A DNA stretch of 64,000 nucleotides, taken from assembly GCF_002283555.1 (NCBI RefSeq), contig NZ_MVOI01000003.1, forward strand, positions 704,536 through 768,535, written 5' to 3'. The position numbers and the translations under genes are program-made. Positions 29,565 through 36,500 of this stretch are shown piece by piece. The notes below the pieces were generated by a model that saw only the letters and a list, made by a program, of their open reading frames with translations, had not been told where the DNA came from and did not search any database. Each line of letters opens with the position of its first letter. Position 1 is the stretch's first letter. The DNA is from Rubrivirga sp. SAORIC476 (GTDB lineage: Bacteria > Bacteroidota > Rhodothermia > Rhodothermales > Rubricoccaceae).

Positions 29565-29615
29565 GGAGGTGTGGGCTGGTGTGACCCCACATTCGGGAGA
29601 TGCCGCCGTCCAGTT

Positions 29616-29672
29616 GTCACGCGCTCGTGAGCGTCCGTCACGGACCACCACCGTCGTGTCACCGGTCGTCAC
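29616..29672 (-). promoter_or_regulatory. Array of four GTCAC boxes (21-21-10 bp spacing), candidate response-regulator operator
   Basis: GTCAC occurs at 29616, 29637, 29658 and 29668, in one orientation. The outermost box extends to GTCACCGGGGA, identical to the outermost box before the histidine kinase gene, where the same 10 and 21 bp steps recur. The array lies upstream of the exported-protein gene and partly inside the 3' end of the sugar-binding-fold gene. Confidence 0.55.
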
Positions 29673-30777
29673 CGGGGACCGACAGGCCGCGCGCAGCGGC
29701 GGCGGCGGGCGTCATCAGCGCGACCGGTCCCTCGTGGATGCCGCCGTCCAGCGGACCATCGAAGACGCGGACCGCGATCACGTTGTCGCCCTCCCGAAGC
29801 ACCGATGCCGGGACGCGGTACACGCGCTCGATCTGCCACTCGTGCCCCTCCACAACGCCCCCCTCCACGTCGCCCGTCGCGCCGACGAGCACGCCGTTCA
29901 CGAACGTCTGGTCGAGGTCGTCGATGCGGCCGAGGACGAGGACGAGATCCTGCGCGGCATCCGCGACCGAGAGCGGGACCCTCGTTCGGTACCACGCGAG
30001 GCCGCCGAGGCCGCGGAAGCCCTGCGGCTCCCACGTGCCCGGCACCCGGATCGACGTCCAGGTGCGGTCGTCGGTGGCGGGGTCGGCGTTTCGAGGGTCG
30101 TCGCCGGGCGAGAAGCGCCAGTCGCCCGCGAGGTCGGCCACGGGGGGAATGCGCTCCGGGTTGCGCGCTGTCGGCACCGCCAGGGCGACCGGCCCTTCGA
30201 GGATGCCGCCCTCCAGCCCGGCGTCGTACACGCGAACGGTCAGGTCGTTGGGCGCGTCGCGGCGGAGGAGCTCCGGCGGAATGCGGTACGTCCGGAAGCC
30301 GAAGTAGGCCGTCTTGTAGTACGGCGGCATCCGCCCGCTCCCGCCGATGCGCGTCCCGTTGAGCCACACCTCGTCGGCGTCGTCGATGCGGCCGAGGAGC
30401 AGGAAGGGCGGCTCCATGCGGACCACGTCGGCGGTCTTGGCGTCGAGCGAGAACGAGGTCCGGTACCACGCGAAGCCGTCGTAGCCGGGGTAGCCCTGGT
30501 CCTCCCAGGCGCCGGGCACGCGGATCGGCGCCCAGCTGCTGACGTCAGCGGAGTCCGGGACGTCCCCGAGGCGGGCCTCCCAGGCGCCGGACAGGTCGAG
30601 CAGCGTCGTCCAGTCCTCGGGCGAGGGCGGCCGGGCGGCGTCTGCATGGAGGGCCCAGTCCTTCGTGTCGCGCTCGAAGGCCTGGCGCCCGCGCTCGGCG
30701 AGGTAGTAGACGACCCCGGTGACGGCGACCGACACGACGAGGGTAAAGAGCAGGGTCAGGAGGAGGCCGCGCTTCAT
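29659..30777 (-). CDS. Membrane-anchored protein with two galactose-binding-like (glycoside hydrolase 2 N-domain) folds
   Basis: A 372-residue periplasmic protein held by one N-terminal helix (about 4-27). Two jelly-roll domains follow (about 60-210 and 215-365), each of the type found at the N-terminus of family 2 glycosidases: L-G-W-x3-GD, ITVPG-WE-QG, WYRTxF/V, LLLGRIDDAD-WLNG. There is no TIM-barrel or catalytic acid, so it is not an enzyme on this evidence. It overlaps the response-regulator gene by 4 bp (ATGA) and forms the third gene of a kinase-regulator operon. I infer a role in sensing or presenting a carbohydrate ligand at the membrane, with uncertain mechanism. Confidence 0.82.
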   Translation of the reverse strand: MKRGLLLTLLFTLVVSVAVTGVVYYLAERGRQAFERDTKDWALHADAARPPSPEDWTTLLDLSGAWEARLGDVPDSADVSSWAPIRVPGAWEDQGYPGYDGFAWYRTSFSLDAKTADVVRMEPPFLLLGRIDDADEVWLNGTRIGGSGRMPPYYKTAYFGFRTYRIPPELLRRDAPNDLTVRVYDAGLEGGILEGPVALAVPTARNPERIPPVADLAGDWRFSPGDDPRNADPATDDRTWTSIRVPGTWEPQGFRGLGGLAWYRTRVPLSVADAAQDLVLVLGRIDDLDQTFVNGVLVGATGDVEGGVVEGHEWQIERVYRVPASVLREGDNVIAVRVFDGPLDGGIHEGPVALMTPAAAAARGLSVPGDDR

Positions 30778-31463
30778 GGCAGGAACTTGTAGCCGACGCC
30801 GTGGACCGTCACGAAGTGGCGGGGGCGGGCCGGGTCGGGCTCGGCCTTCTGGCGCAGCTTGAGGACGAAGTTGTCCACGGTGCGGGCGGTCGGCGCCACG
30901 TCGGTGCCCCAGACCTCGTCCAGCAGTTCGTCGCGGGTGACGACGGCGCCGGGGCGGGCGACGAAGTGGCGCAGGACCTCCACTTCCAGGTGCGTCATCG
31001 GCGTGTCGTCTCCGTCGGAGGTGGCGGTGTACGAGCCGAGGTCCACGCGGAGGCGGCCCACCTCGATCACGTCGCGGGCGGGGCCGCGCGTCGCCTCGGC
31101 GCGGCGGAGGACCGCCCGGATGCGGGCCAGCAGCTCGCCCAGCCCGAACGGCTTCGTGACGTAGTCGTCGGCGCCGAATTCGAGGCCGCGGACGGCGTCG
31201 AACTCCTCCGCCTTGGCCGTCAGCAGGATCACCGGCGTGCGGACGCCCGCGGCCCGCGCCTCGCGCAGCACGTCGAAGCCGGACCGCTTCGGCATCATCA
31301 CGTCGAGGACCACCAGCCGGTACGTGCCGCCGAGGACCTTCGCCAGCGCCTCCTCGCCGTCGGCGGCTTCCTCGACGGCGTAGCCCTCGAACTCCAGGTT
31401 GTCGCGGAGCCCCTCGCGCATGGCGCGCTCGTCGTCGACGATCAGGATGGGCAGGTCAGGCAT
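30774..31463 (-). CDS. OmpR/PhoB-family DNA-binding response regulator
   Basis: A 229-residue two-component regulator. The receiver domain (about 4-120) has the acidic pocket Asp10-Asp11, the phosphorylation site Asp54 in VVLDVMMP and Lys104 in YVTKPF. A winged-helix DNA-binding domain follows (about 130-229; LTH-LEVEVLRHFV, RTVDNFVLKLRQK, VHGVGYKF). It overlaps the kinase gene by 8 bp and the next gene by 4 bp, so the three genes are one operon. Direct GTCAC repeats before the operon and before a downstream gene resemble binding sites for this family, whose members often recognise direct repeats near 10-11 bp spacing. Confidence 0.95.
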   Translation of the reverse strand: MPDLPILIVDDERAMREGLRDNLEFEGYAVEEAADGEEALAKVLGGTYRLVVLDVMMPKRSGFDVLREARAAGVRTPVILLTAKAEEFDAVRGLEFGADDYVTKPFGLGELLARIRAVLRRAEATRGPARDVIEVGRLRVDLGSYTATSDGDDTPMTHLEVEVLRHFVARPGAVVTRDELLDEVWGTDVAPTARTVDNFVLKLRQKAEPDPARPRHFVTVHGVGYKFLP

Positions 31464-33021
31464 GGGTCGGGAGGGCGATCTGAAACACGCTGCCGCCACC
31501 CTCGCGGGTGCGGACGGCGGCGGCCCCGCCGTGGGCGACGGCGATGCGGCGGACGAGGGCGAGGCCGAGGCCGGTGCCCTTGGCGGTGTGGACGAGCCCG
31601 TCTGCGCTCTCGGGCTGGACGCGGACGAACGGGTCGAAGACGCGCTCGCGGTCCGCCACGGGGATGCCCGGGCCGCGGTCGGCCACCTCGGCGACGGCGT
31701 GCCCTCCTTCGGCCCGGACCGACACCTCCACCGGCCCCGCGCCGCCGTACTTGACGGCGTTGTCGAGCAGGTTGACGAGCGACTCCGCGAGTGCGTCGCG
31801 GTCGCCGAGAACGGGCAGCGGGCCGTCGGCCGGGCGGACGGTCAGCGTGCACCCCTCGCGCTCGACGACGGCGCGATACCGCTCGGCGATCTCCCCGACG
31901 AGCCCGCCGAGGTCAAGGGGCTCGCGGGCGATCTGCACGGTGCCGCGCTCGAAGCGGCTGAACTGGAGCACGTTGCCGACGAGGCGGCTCAGGCGCTCGG
32001 CCTCGGCGACGAGCGTGGCGTAGTAGCGTGGCTTGCGGTCGTCCGGCACGCGACCCTCGGCCAGCGACTCGGCGTACATCCGGATGAGCGCCAGCGGCGT
32101 CCGCAGTTCGTGGCTCACGTTCGAGACGAAGTCCTCCCGGAGCCGCGCCACCTCGACCTCGCGGCGGACGCCCCGCCACGCGAACCACGCGCCCGCGCCG
32201 AGCACCAGCGTCACGCCGCCGAACAGCACCAGGCTCTGGAATGCCCGTCGCTGGAGCGCTTCTTCCACTGATCCTGCGCCCGCGCGGGCGCCGACGGAGG
32301 TCGCGGGCAGCAGCCACAACGGCCGCTGGCGCTCGACGTCCGCCCAGTCGAGGTCGGTCGTCCCGACGGGCTCGCCGCCGCGGAACACGCCCAACGCGAC
32401 GCCTCCCCGGCCGACCTCCCGGAGCTTCGGCATTACCACGGCCGAGACGAACGGGTCGGGGTCGATCACCATGCACAGCACGCGCGGCGGGCCGATCGCG
32501 TCGCGGCTGCTGGCGCCGTCGGCAACGAACACGAGGCCGAGCCGACCGCCGGGCAGCGTTGCGGGCTCCAGCTTGCGGTAGCCCTGCTGGTTCTGCGCCA
32601 CGAGGCGCCGGATGGACGGCAGGCCGATGGCCTCCGCGAGGACCAGCGTGGTGTCGGCGGCCTCGCCGGGCAGCGTCAGCACCTGCTGCGTGGCCAACGC
32701 GGTGTCCGCGACGACGACGGCGCGCACGCCCGGACGCTCGGTCAGGAACTCCATGACGGGGCCGGGCAGCAGGTCGGTCGGTGCCCCCTCGGCGCGAATC
32801 CAGGCCAGTTGCTCGGCCCACGACGAAGCCACGTCCCAGGCGCTCTGGTTGACCGAGAAGAGGAGCCCGTCGAGTTGCCCATCGCGGATCTCGGCGAGCT
32901 GCGCCTCGCTCTCACTCTGCACGAGACCCTGCAGCACCGCGAACGCCACCGCGGGCACGATGGCGAGGGCGAGCAGGGCGCCTGCCAGCTGGCGAAGCGC
33001 GCGGGGAGAGGTCGGGGTCAC
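31456..33021 (-). CDS. Membrane sensor histidine kinase
   Basis: A 521-residue two-component sensor. A first membrane helix (about 10-30) and a second (about 265-285) enclose a periplasmic sensing domain of about 230 residues with no family I recognise. The dimerisation domain has the H-box SHELRTP with His304, and the ATP-binding domain shows N-box [11 protein letters not shown]1 DRGPGIP, F-box VFDPFV and G2 GTGLGLALV. The start is a GTG lying 4 nt after a TAGTTTCG promoter-like element, so the message may be leaderless or nearly so. Three GTCA(C/G) boxes just upstream point to autoregulation by the cognate regulator encoded next. Confidence 0.94.
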   Translation of the reverse strand: MTPTSPRALRQLAGALLALAIVPAVAFAVLQGLVQSESEAQLAEIRDGQLDGLLFSVNQSAWDVASSWAEQLAWIRAEGAPTDLLPGPVMEFLTERPGVRAVVVADTALATQQVLTLPGEAADTTLVLAEAIGLPSIRRLVAQNQQGYRKLEPATLPGGRLGLVFVADGASSRDAIGPPRVLCMVIDPDPFVSAVVMPKLREVGRGGVALGVFRGGEPVGTTDLDWADVERQRPLWLLPATSVGARAGAGSVEEALQRRAFQSLVLFGGVTLVLGAGAWFAWRGVRREVEVARLREDFVSNVSHELRTPLALIRMYAESLAEGRVPDDRKPRYYATLVAEAERLSRLVGNVLQFSRFERGTVQIAREPLDLGGLVGEIAERYRAVVEREGCTLTVRPADGPLPVLGDRDALAESLVNLLDNAVKYGGAGPVEVSVRAEGGHAVAEVADRGPGIPVADRERVFDPFVRVQPESADGLVHTAKGTGLGLALVRRIAVAHGGAAAVRTREGGGSVFQIALPTHA

Positions 33022-33025
33022 GGCT

Positions 33026-33033
33026 CGAAACTA
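33026..33033 (-). promoter_or_regulatory. TAGTTTCG, -7-like element for the histidine kinase operon
   Basis: The minus-strand octamer TAGTTTCG fits TAnnTTTG at most positions and lies 4 nt before the GTG start, which would give an almost leaderless mRNA. The nearest GTCA box is about 21 bp further upstream, a distance suited to an activator contacting polymerase. Confidence 0.45.
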
Positions 33034-33054
33034 GCCGGACGCCCGCGCACGCCT

Positions 33055-33090
33055 GTCAGGCCGAGGTCCCGGGTTGTCACGAGATGTCAC
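33055..33090 (-). promoter_or_regulatory. Three GTCA(C/G) boxes (21 and 10 bp spacing), candidate operator of the two-component operon
   Basis: GTCAG at 33055 and GTCAC at 33076 and 33086 lie on one helical face. The same 10- and 21-bp steps, and the same outer extension GTCACCGGGGA, occur at the second array upstream of the exported-protein gene. CTGTCA here also resembles the PhoB half-site. Confidence 0.6.
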
Positions 33091-33176
33091 CGGGGAAGCA
33101 CACACGGGACCGACGAGGGTCCACGCCGCGCCTCTGCGGAGGCATCTTGCGGCCGCCCCCTCCCCCACAGTCCGAC

Positions 33177-33632
33177 ATGATCGCCCTCGTTCAGCGTGTC
33201 TCCTCCGCCTCCGTCCGCGTCGCCGACGAGGTCGTCGGCGAGATCGGCCCCGGCCTGCTGATCCTGCTCGGCGTGGTGGACGGCGACACCGAGGCGGAAG
33301 GCGACTGGCTGGCCGATAAGGTGGCGCGTCTCCGCATCTTCCCCGACGCCGACGGTAAGATGAACCGCTCGGTGCAGGACACCGGTGGCGAGGCGCTGGT
33401 CGTAAGCCAGTTCACGCTCGCAGGCGACACGCGCAAGGGGACACGCCCGAGCTACGTCCGCGCGGCGCGGCCCGAAGTCGCCGAACCCTTGTACGAGGCG
33501 TTCGCGGCGGCGCTGTCCGCCCACCTCGGCCGACCGGTGGAGCGGGGCGTGTTCGGCGCCAAGATGGCCGTCGCGCTCGTCAACGACGGCCCGGTGACGC
33601 TGTGGCTGGACCGCCCGCCGAGTGCCGGGTGA
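33177..33632 (+). CDS. dtd: D-aminoacyl-tRNA deacylase
   Basis: A proofreading enzyme that removes D-amino acids (and glycine) wrongly attached to tRNAs. The 151 residues show [15 protein letters not shown] at the N-terminus, SQFTL (77-81), the GTRPSY segment (88-93) and the NDGPV motif (136-140), together the cross-subunit Gly-cis-Pro active site. The length is usual for the bacterial type. It starts at the ATG rather than an upstream in-frame ATG, since all homologs begin MxAxxQRV. A CATCTTGC sequence 26 nt upstream may be its -7 element. The neighbouring amidohydrolase gene starts 50 bp downstream on the same strand. Confidence 0.96.
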   Translation: MIALVQRVSSASVRVADEVVGEIGPGLLILLGVVDGDTEAEGDWLADKVARLRIFPDADGKMNRSVQDTGGEALVVSQFTLAGDTRKGTRPSYVRAARPEVAEPLYEAFAAALSAHLGRPVERGVFGAKMAVALVNDGPVTLWLDRPPSAG

Positions 33633-33682
33633 GCGGTGACGGACGGACCGATATTGAGTCCCGCCCCGTCTCCCCCGCCCCG

Positions 33683-35344
33683 ATGCTCCGTCTGCTTCTC
33701 CTCGCCCTGTTCCTCGTGCCCGCGCTGGCGGCCGCCCAGCCCGCGCGCTACGTCGCCACGAACGCGACCGTCTACACCGTCGACGACGACCAGCCGACGG
33801 CCGAGGCGTTCGCGGTCGAGGACGGCCGGTTCGTCGCGGTCGGGACAGAGGCGGCCCTGACCGCGGCCTACCCCGACTGGCCCACGCTGGACATGGACGG
33901 GCGGACCGTCGTGCCGGGCCTGATCGACGCGCACGCCCACCTGATGGGCCTCGGCGAGGCGCTCCTCCAGGCCGACCTCGTGGGGACGACCTCGCCCGCT
34001 GAGATCGTCGAGCGGCTGGTCGCCTTCGCCGCCGACCTGCCCGAGGGCGCCTGGGTCACGGGCCGCGGCTGGGACCAGAACGACTGGGGCGGCGACGGCG
34101 CCTTCCCGACCCGCGCCGACCTCGACGCTGCGTTCCCGGACCGCCCCGTCTGGCTCGGTCGCGTGGACGGCCACGCGGGCTGGGCCAACACGGCCGCCCT
34201 GCGCGCGGCGGGCATCGACCCGGACGCGCCCGCTCCGATGGCGCCCGAGGGCGGCGCGGTGCTCGTCGACGACCAGGGCCGCCCGACGGGCGTCTTCGTG
34301 GATGCGGCGGAGATGCTGGTGGCCGAGGCGATGCCCACGCCCGACCTCGCCTACTACACCGAGGCGCTCACGCGGGCGCTCGCGGAGACCTCGAAGTACG
34401 GCCTCACCGGTGTCCACGAGGCGGGCTCCCCGCTGGCCACGTTGCCGCTCTACCGCCAGTTCGCCGCCGACGGCCGCTTCCCGATCCGCAACTACGTCAT
34501 GATCACGCCGGGCGAGATCGGCGCCTTCTGTGACGCCTACCCCGATGGGATCGGCGAGGACCGCGTGATCGTCCGCTCGGTGAAGGTCTACGCCGACGGC
34601 GCGCTCGGCAGCCGCGGCGCCGCCCTCCTGGCAGACTACTCGGACGACCCCGGCAACCACGGCCTCCTCTTCCGCCCCGACGAGGCCGTCGAGGCGACCG
34701 TCCGCGCGGCGATGGCCTGCGGGCTCCAGGTCAACACGCATGCCATCGGCGACCGCGCCAACCGGCAGGTCCTCGACGCCTACGAGGCGGCCATCGCGGC
34801 CACCGGCGGCGGGCCGGGCCGCCACCGCATCGAGCACTCGCAGATCCTCTCCCTGGACGACATCGCGCGCTTCGCCGCGATGGACATCATCGCCTCCGTG
34901 CAGCCGACGCACGCGACCAGCGACATGCCGTGGGCGGGCGACCGCCTGGGGGACGACCGCCTCAAGGGCGCCTACGCGTGGCGGCGACTGCTCGACAGCG
35001 GCGCGCGGCTCGCCCTCGGCAGCGACTTTCCCGTCGAGCGCGTCGACCCGCTGCTCGGGTTCCACGCGGCCGTCACGCGTCAGGACGCCGACGGGATGCC
35101 CGCGGGCGGCTGGTACGGCAACCAGGTCCTCACCCGCGCCGAGGCCCTGCGCGGCTTCACCCTCGACGCCGCCTACGCAGCCTTCATGGAGGACGAAGTC
35201 GGCAGCATCGCGCCCGGCAAGCGCGCCGACTTCGTGGTCTTCTCGCAGGACCTGATGACGGTCCCGCTGGAGGCGATCCTCGACACCGAGGTCGTCGCCA
35301 CGTACATCGACGGCACACCGGTCTACGAGGCAGAAGACGAGTAG
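33683..35344 (+). CDS. Exported amidohydrolase (YtcJ-like metal-dependent hydrolase)
   Basis: A 553-residue amidohydrolase-superfamily enzyme with a signal peptide (MLRLLLLALFLVPALAAAQ), so it acts in the periplasm or on the surface. Metal-binding motifs are present: DAHAHLMG after the N-terminal beta domain, the carboxylated-lysine-type segment VRSVKVYADGALGSRGAAL, NTHAIGDRA, HRIEHSQ and the late Asp in LALGSDFPVE. The pattern (WVTGRGWDQNDW, VDGHAGWANT) is that of the YtcJ subgroup, whose substrates are mostly unknown cyclic amides. The C-terminal GSIAPGKRADFVVF closes the beta sandwich. The oxidoreductase gene starts 7 bp after the stop. Confidence 0.92.
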   Translation: MLRLLLLALFLVPALAAAQPARYVATNATVYTVDDDQPTAEAFAVEDGRFVAVGTEAALTAAYPDWPTLDMDGRTVVPGLIDAHAHLMGLGEALLQADLVGTTSPAEIVERLVAFAADLPEGAWVTGRGWDQNDWGGDGAFPTRADLDAAFPDRPVWLGRVDGHAGWANTAALRAAGIDPDAPAPMAPEGGAVLVDDQGRPTGVFVDAAEMLVAEAMPTPDLAYYTEALTRALAETSKYGLTGVHEAGSPLATLPLYRQFAADGRFPIRNYVMITPGEIGAFCDAYPDGIGEDRVIVRSVKVYADGALGSRGAALLADYSDDPGNHGLLFRPDEAVEATVRAAMACGLQVNTHAIGDRANRQVLDAYEAAIAATGGGPGRHRIEHSQILSLDDIARFAAMDIIASVQPTHATSDMPWAGDRLGDDRLKGAYAWRRLLDSGARLALGSDFPVERVDPLLGFHAAVTRQDADGMPAGGWYGNQVLTRAEALRGFTLDAAYAAFMEDEVGSIAPGKRADFVVFSQDLMTVPLEAILDTEVVATYIDGTPVYEAEDE

Positions 35345-35351
35345 CCCTCCG

Positions 35352-36002
35352 ATGACCCTCCTCGTGCTCGGCGCGTCCGGCGGCTGCGGCCGGTGGCTGT
35401 GCCGCCTCGCCCGAGAACGGGGACACCACGTCCGCGCGCTCGTCCGCCCGGCGACGCCCTTCGACGGCGCGGCGGCGGACGAGGTGGTGCGCGGCGACGT
35501 GCTCGACCGGCAGGTCCTCGACCGGGCCCTCGTCGGCCGCGAGGCGGTCCTCTCCGCGCTCGGCATCCAGCGGACGGCGCCCTGGAACCCGTGGTCGGCG
35601 CTGGCCTCCCCGCCCGACCTCACGACGCGCGTCGCCGAGCACCTCGCGGAGGCGATGCCAGAGCGCGGCGTCGAGCGCATCGTCGCGATCAGTGCGGGCG
35701 GCGTGGGGGACAGCGCTCCGCGCGTGCACCCGCTCTTCCGATGGCTGATCGGCCACAGCCAGTTGGCGGCGGCGTACCGCGATCTCTCCGGCATGGAGTC
35801 GGTGTTCGCGGCGACGGGCCTCGACTGGATGGCCGTCCGTCCGGTCACCCTCACGAAGGGGCCGGTGACCGGCACGGCCCACGCCGTCTCCCGCTACCGG
35901 CTGGCCTCCCGCATCTCGCGGGCCGATGTCGCGACCTGGATGCTCGACGCCGTCGAGACCCCCGGCCCCTTCGGCGAGCGGACGCCCATGATCGCCGCGT
36001 AG
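35352..36002 (+). CDS. NAD(P)-binding atypical short-chain dehydrogenase
   Basis: A 216-residue Rossmann-fold protein of the extended/atypical SDR type (NAD(P)H-binding, NmrA/YwnB-like). It opens with LVLGASGGCGRWL, the dinucleotide-binding glycine motif, followed by ALVRPATP and a GDVLD strand. A conserved VERIVAISAGGV segment and LDWMAVRPV match the family. It lacks a clear YxxxK catalytic pair, which is common in this subgroup, so reductase activity is not certain. It begins 7 bp after the amidohydrolase gene and is probably cotranscribed with it. A perfect 11-bp family palindrome and a strong hairpin follow the stop. Confidence 0.87.
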   Translation: MTLLVLGASGGCGRWLCRLARERGHHVRALVRPATPFDGAAADEVVRGDVLDRQVLDRALVGREAVLSALGIQRTAPWNPWSALASPPDLTTRVAEHLAEAMPERGVERIVAISAGGVGDSAPRVHPLFRWLIGHSQLAAAYRDLSGMESVFAATGLDWMAVRPVTLTKGPVTGTAHAVSRYRLASRISRADVATWMLDAVETPGPFGERTPMIAA

Positions 36003-36009
36003 CACACCG

Positions 36010-36031
36010 CCCGCCTCGGCGCCGAGGCGGG
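36010..36031. repeat. CCCGCCTCGGC palindrome, copy 4
   Basis: A perfect 22-bp palindrome (11-bp arms, no loop) 7 bp after the oxidoreductase stop. It is the longest loop-free copy of the family in this window. Confidence 0.8.
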
Positions 36032-36047
36032 TGAGCCCACACGCAAA

Positions 36048-36083
36048 GAGCCCTCGCCCCGACGACGTGCGGGGCGAGGGCTC
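36048..36083. terminator. Strong hairpin after the oxidoreductase gene
   Basis: GAGCCCTCGCCCC and GGGGCGAGGGCTC form a perfect 13-bp stem around a 10-nt loop. It follows the gene-end palindrome directly. On the minus strand the stem runs into CTTTGC; no T-run follows on the plus strand. Confidence 0.7.
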
Positions 36084-36500
36084 GGGGCCAGGGACGGCCC
36101 GTGCGGTCGCCCATTGGGAGGGGAGGCGACCTCGGACGGTTCGGGAAGGCTCACATTTCCCGACCCGCCCGGTTCCAGACAAGGTGTTCGCCGCGAAGCC
36201 CGGAGGTGGTGGGTGGCCCCGTGGCGAACGATCACAAAGTGCGGCTCGGAGGGGCCCCGGACCATGGGGAAGGCGTGGGAGAGACGTGAGGGTTTCCTGA
36301 GGGAGCCCCTTCAGATGCCGCCTCCTGCTCCATTCTGGCCCACAGACCCCCGGAAACGTGGCGGCAGACAGGGAGTGGACGTATCGTAGTCCTGCCCGGT
36401 GGTAGGGCACGCATCATGGAGCTGCCCCGCCGCGTTGGGTGCTTCGCGCGGTCCGTCAGACACGATCGCGCCCCCTGGACCTTCACCCCCGACGTCAGAG
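36084..36500 (+). other. Intergenic region upstream of the membrane regulator
   Basis: This stretch holds no gene I can support. Small frames in it are poor in typical codon pattern. It contains a 7-bp inverted repeat GTTCGCC/GGCGAAC enclosing about 30 nt (near 36185-36230) and an AT-richer spot GACGTATCGTAG near 36378-36390 that may belong to the promoter of the following regulator gene. No other structure stands out. Confidence 0.4.

Noticed and set aside
33452-35875. An 807-codon minus-strand frame opposite dtd and the amidohydrolase
   Set aside because: Its composition is typical of antisense frames, it has no domain, and the plus strand carries clear enzymes.
36399-36500. The upstream ATG at 36399 as start of the membrane regulator
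   Set aside because: It adds 34 Pro/Ser-rich residues before the winged helix, and the second ATG begins the domain at the normal distance.
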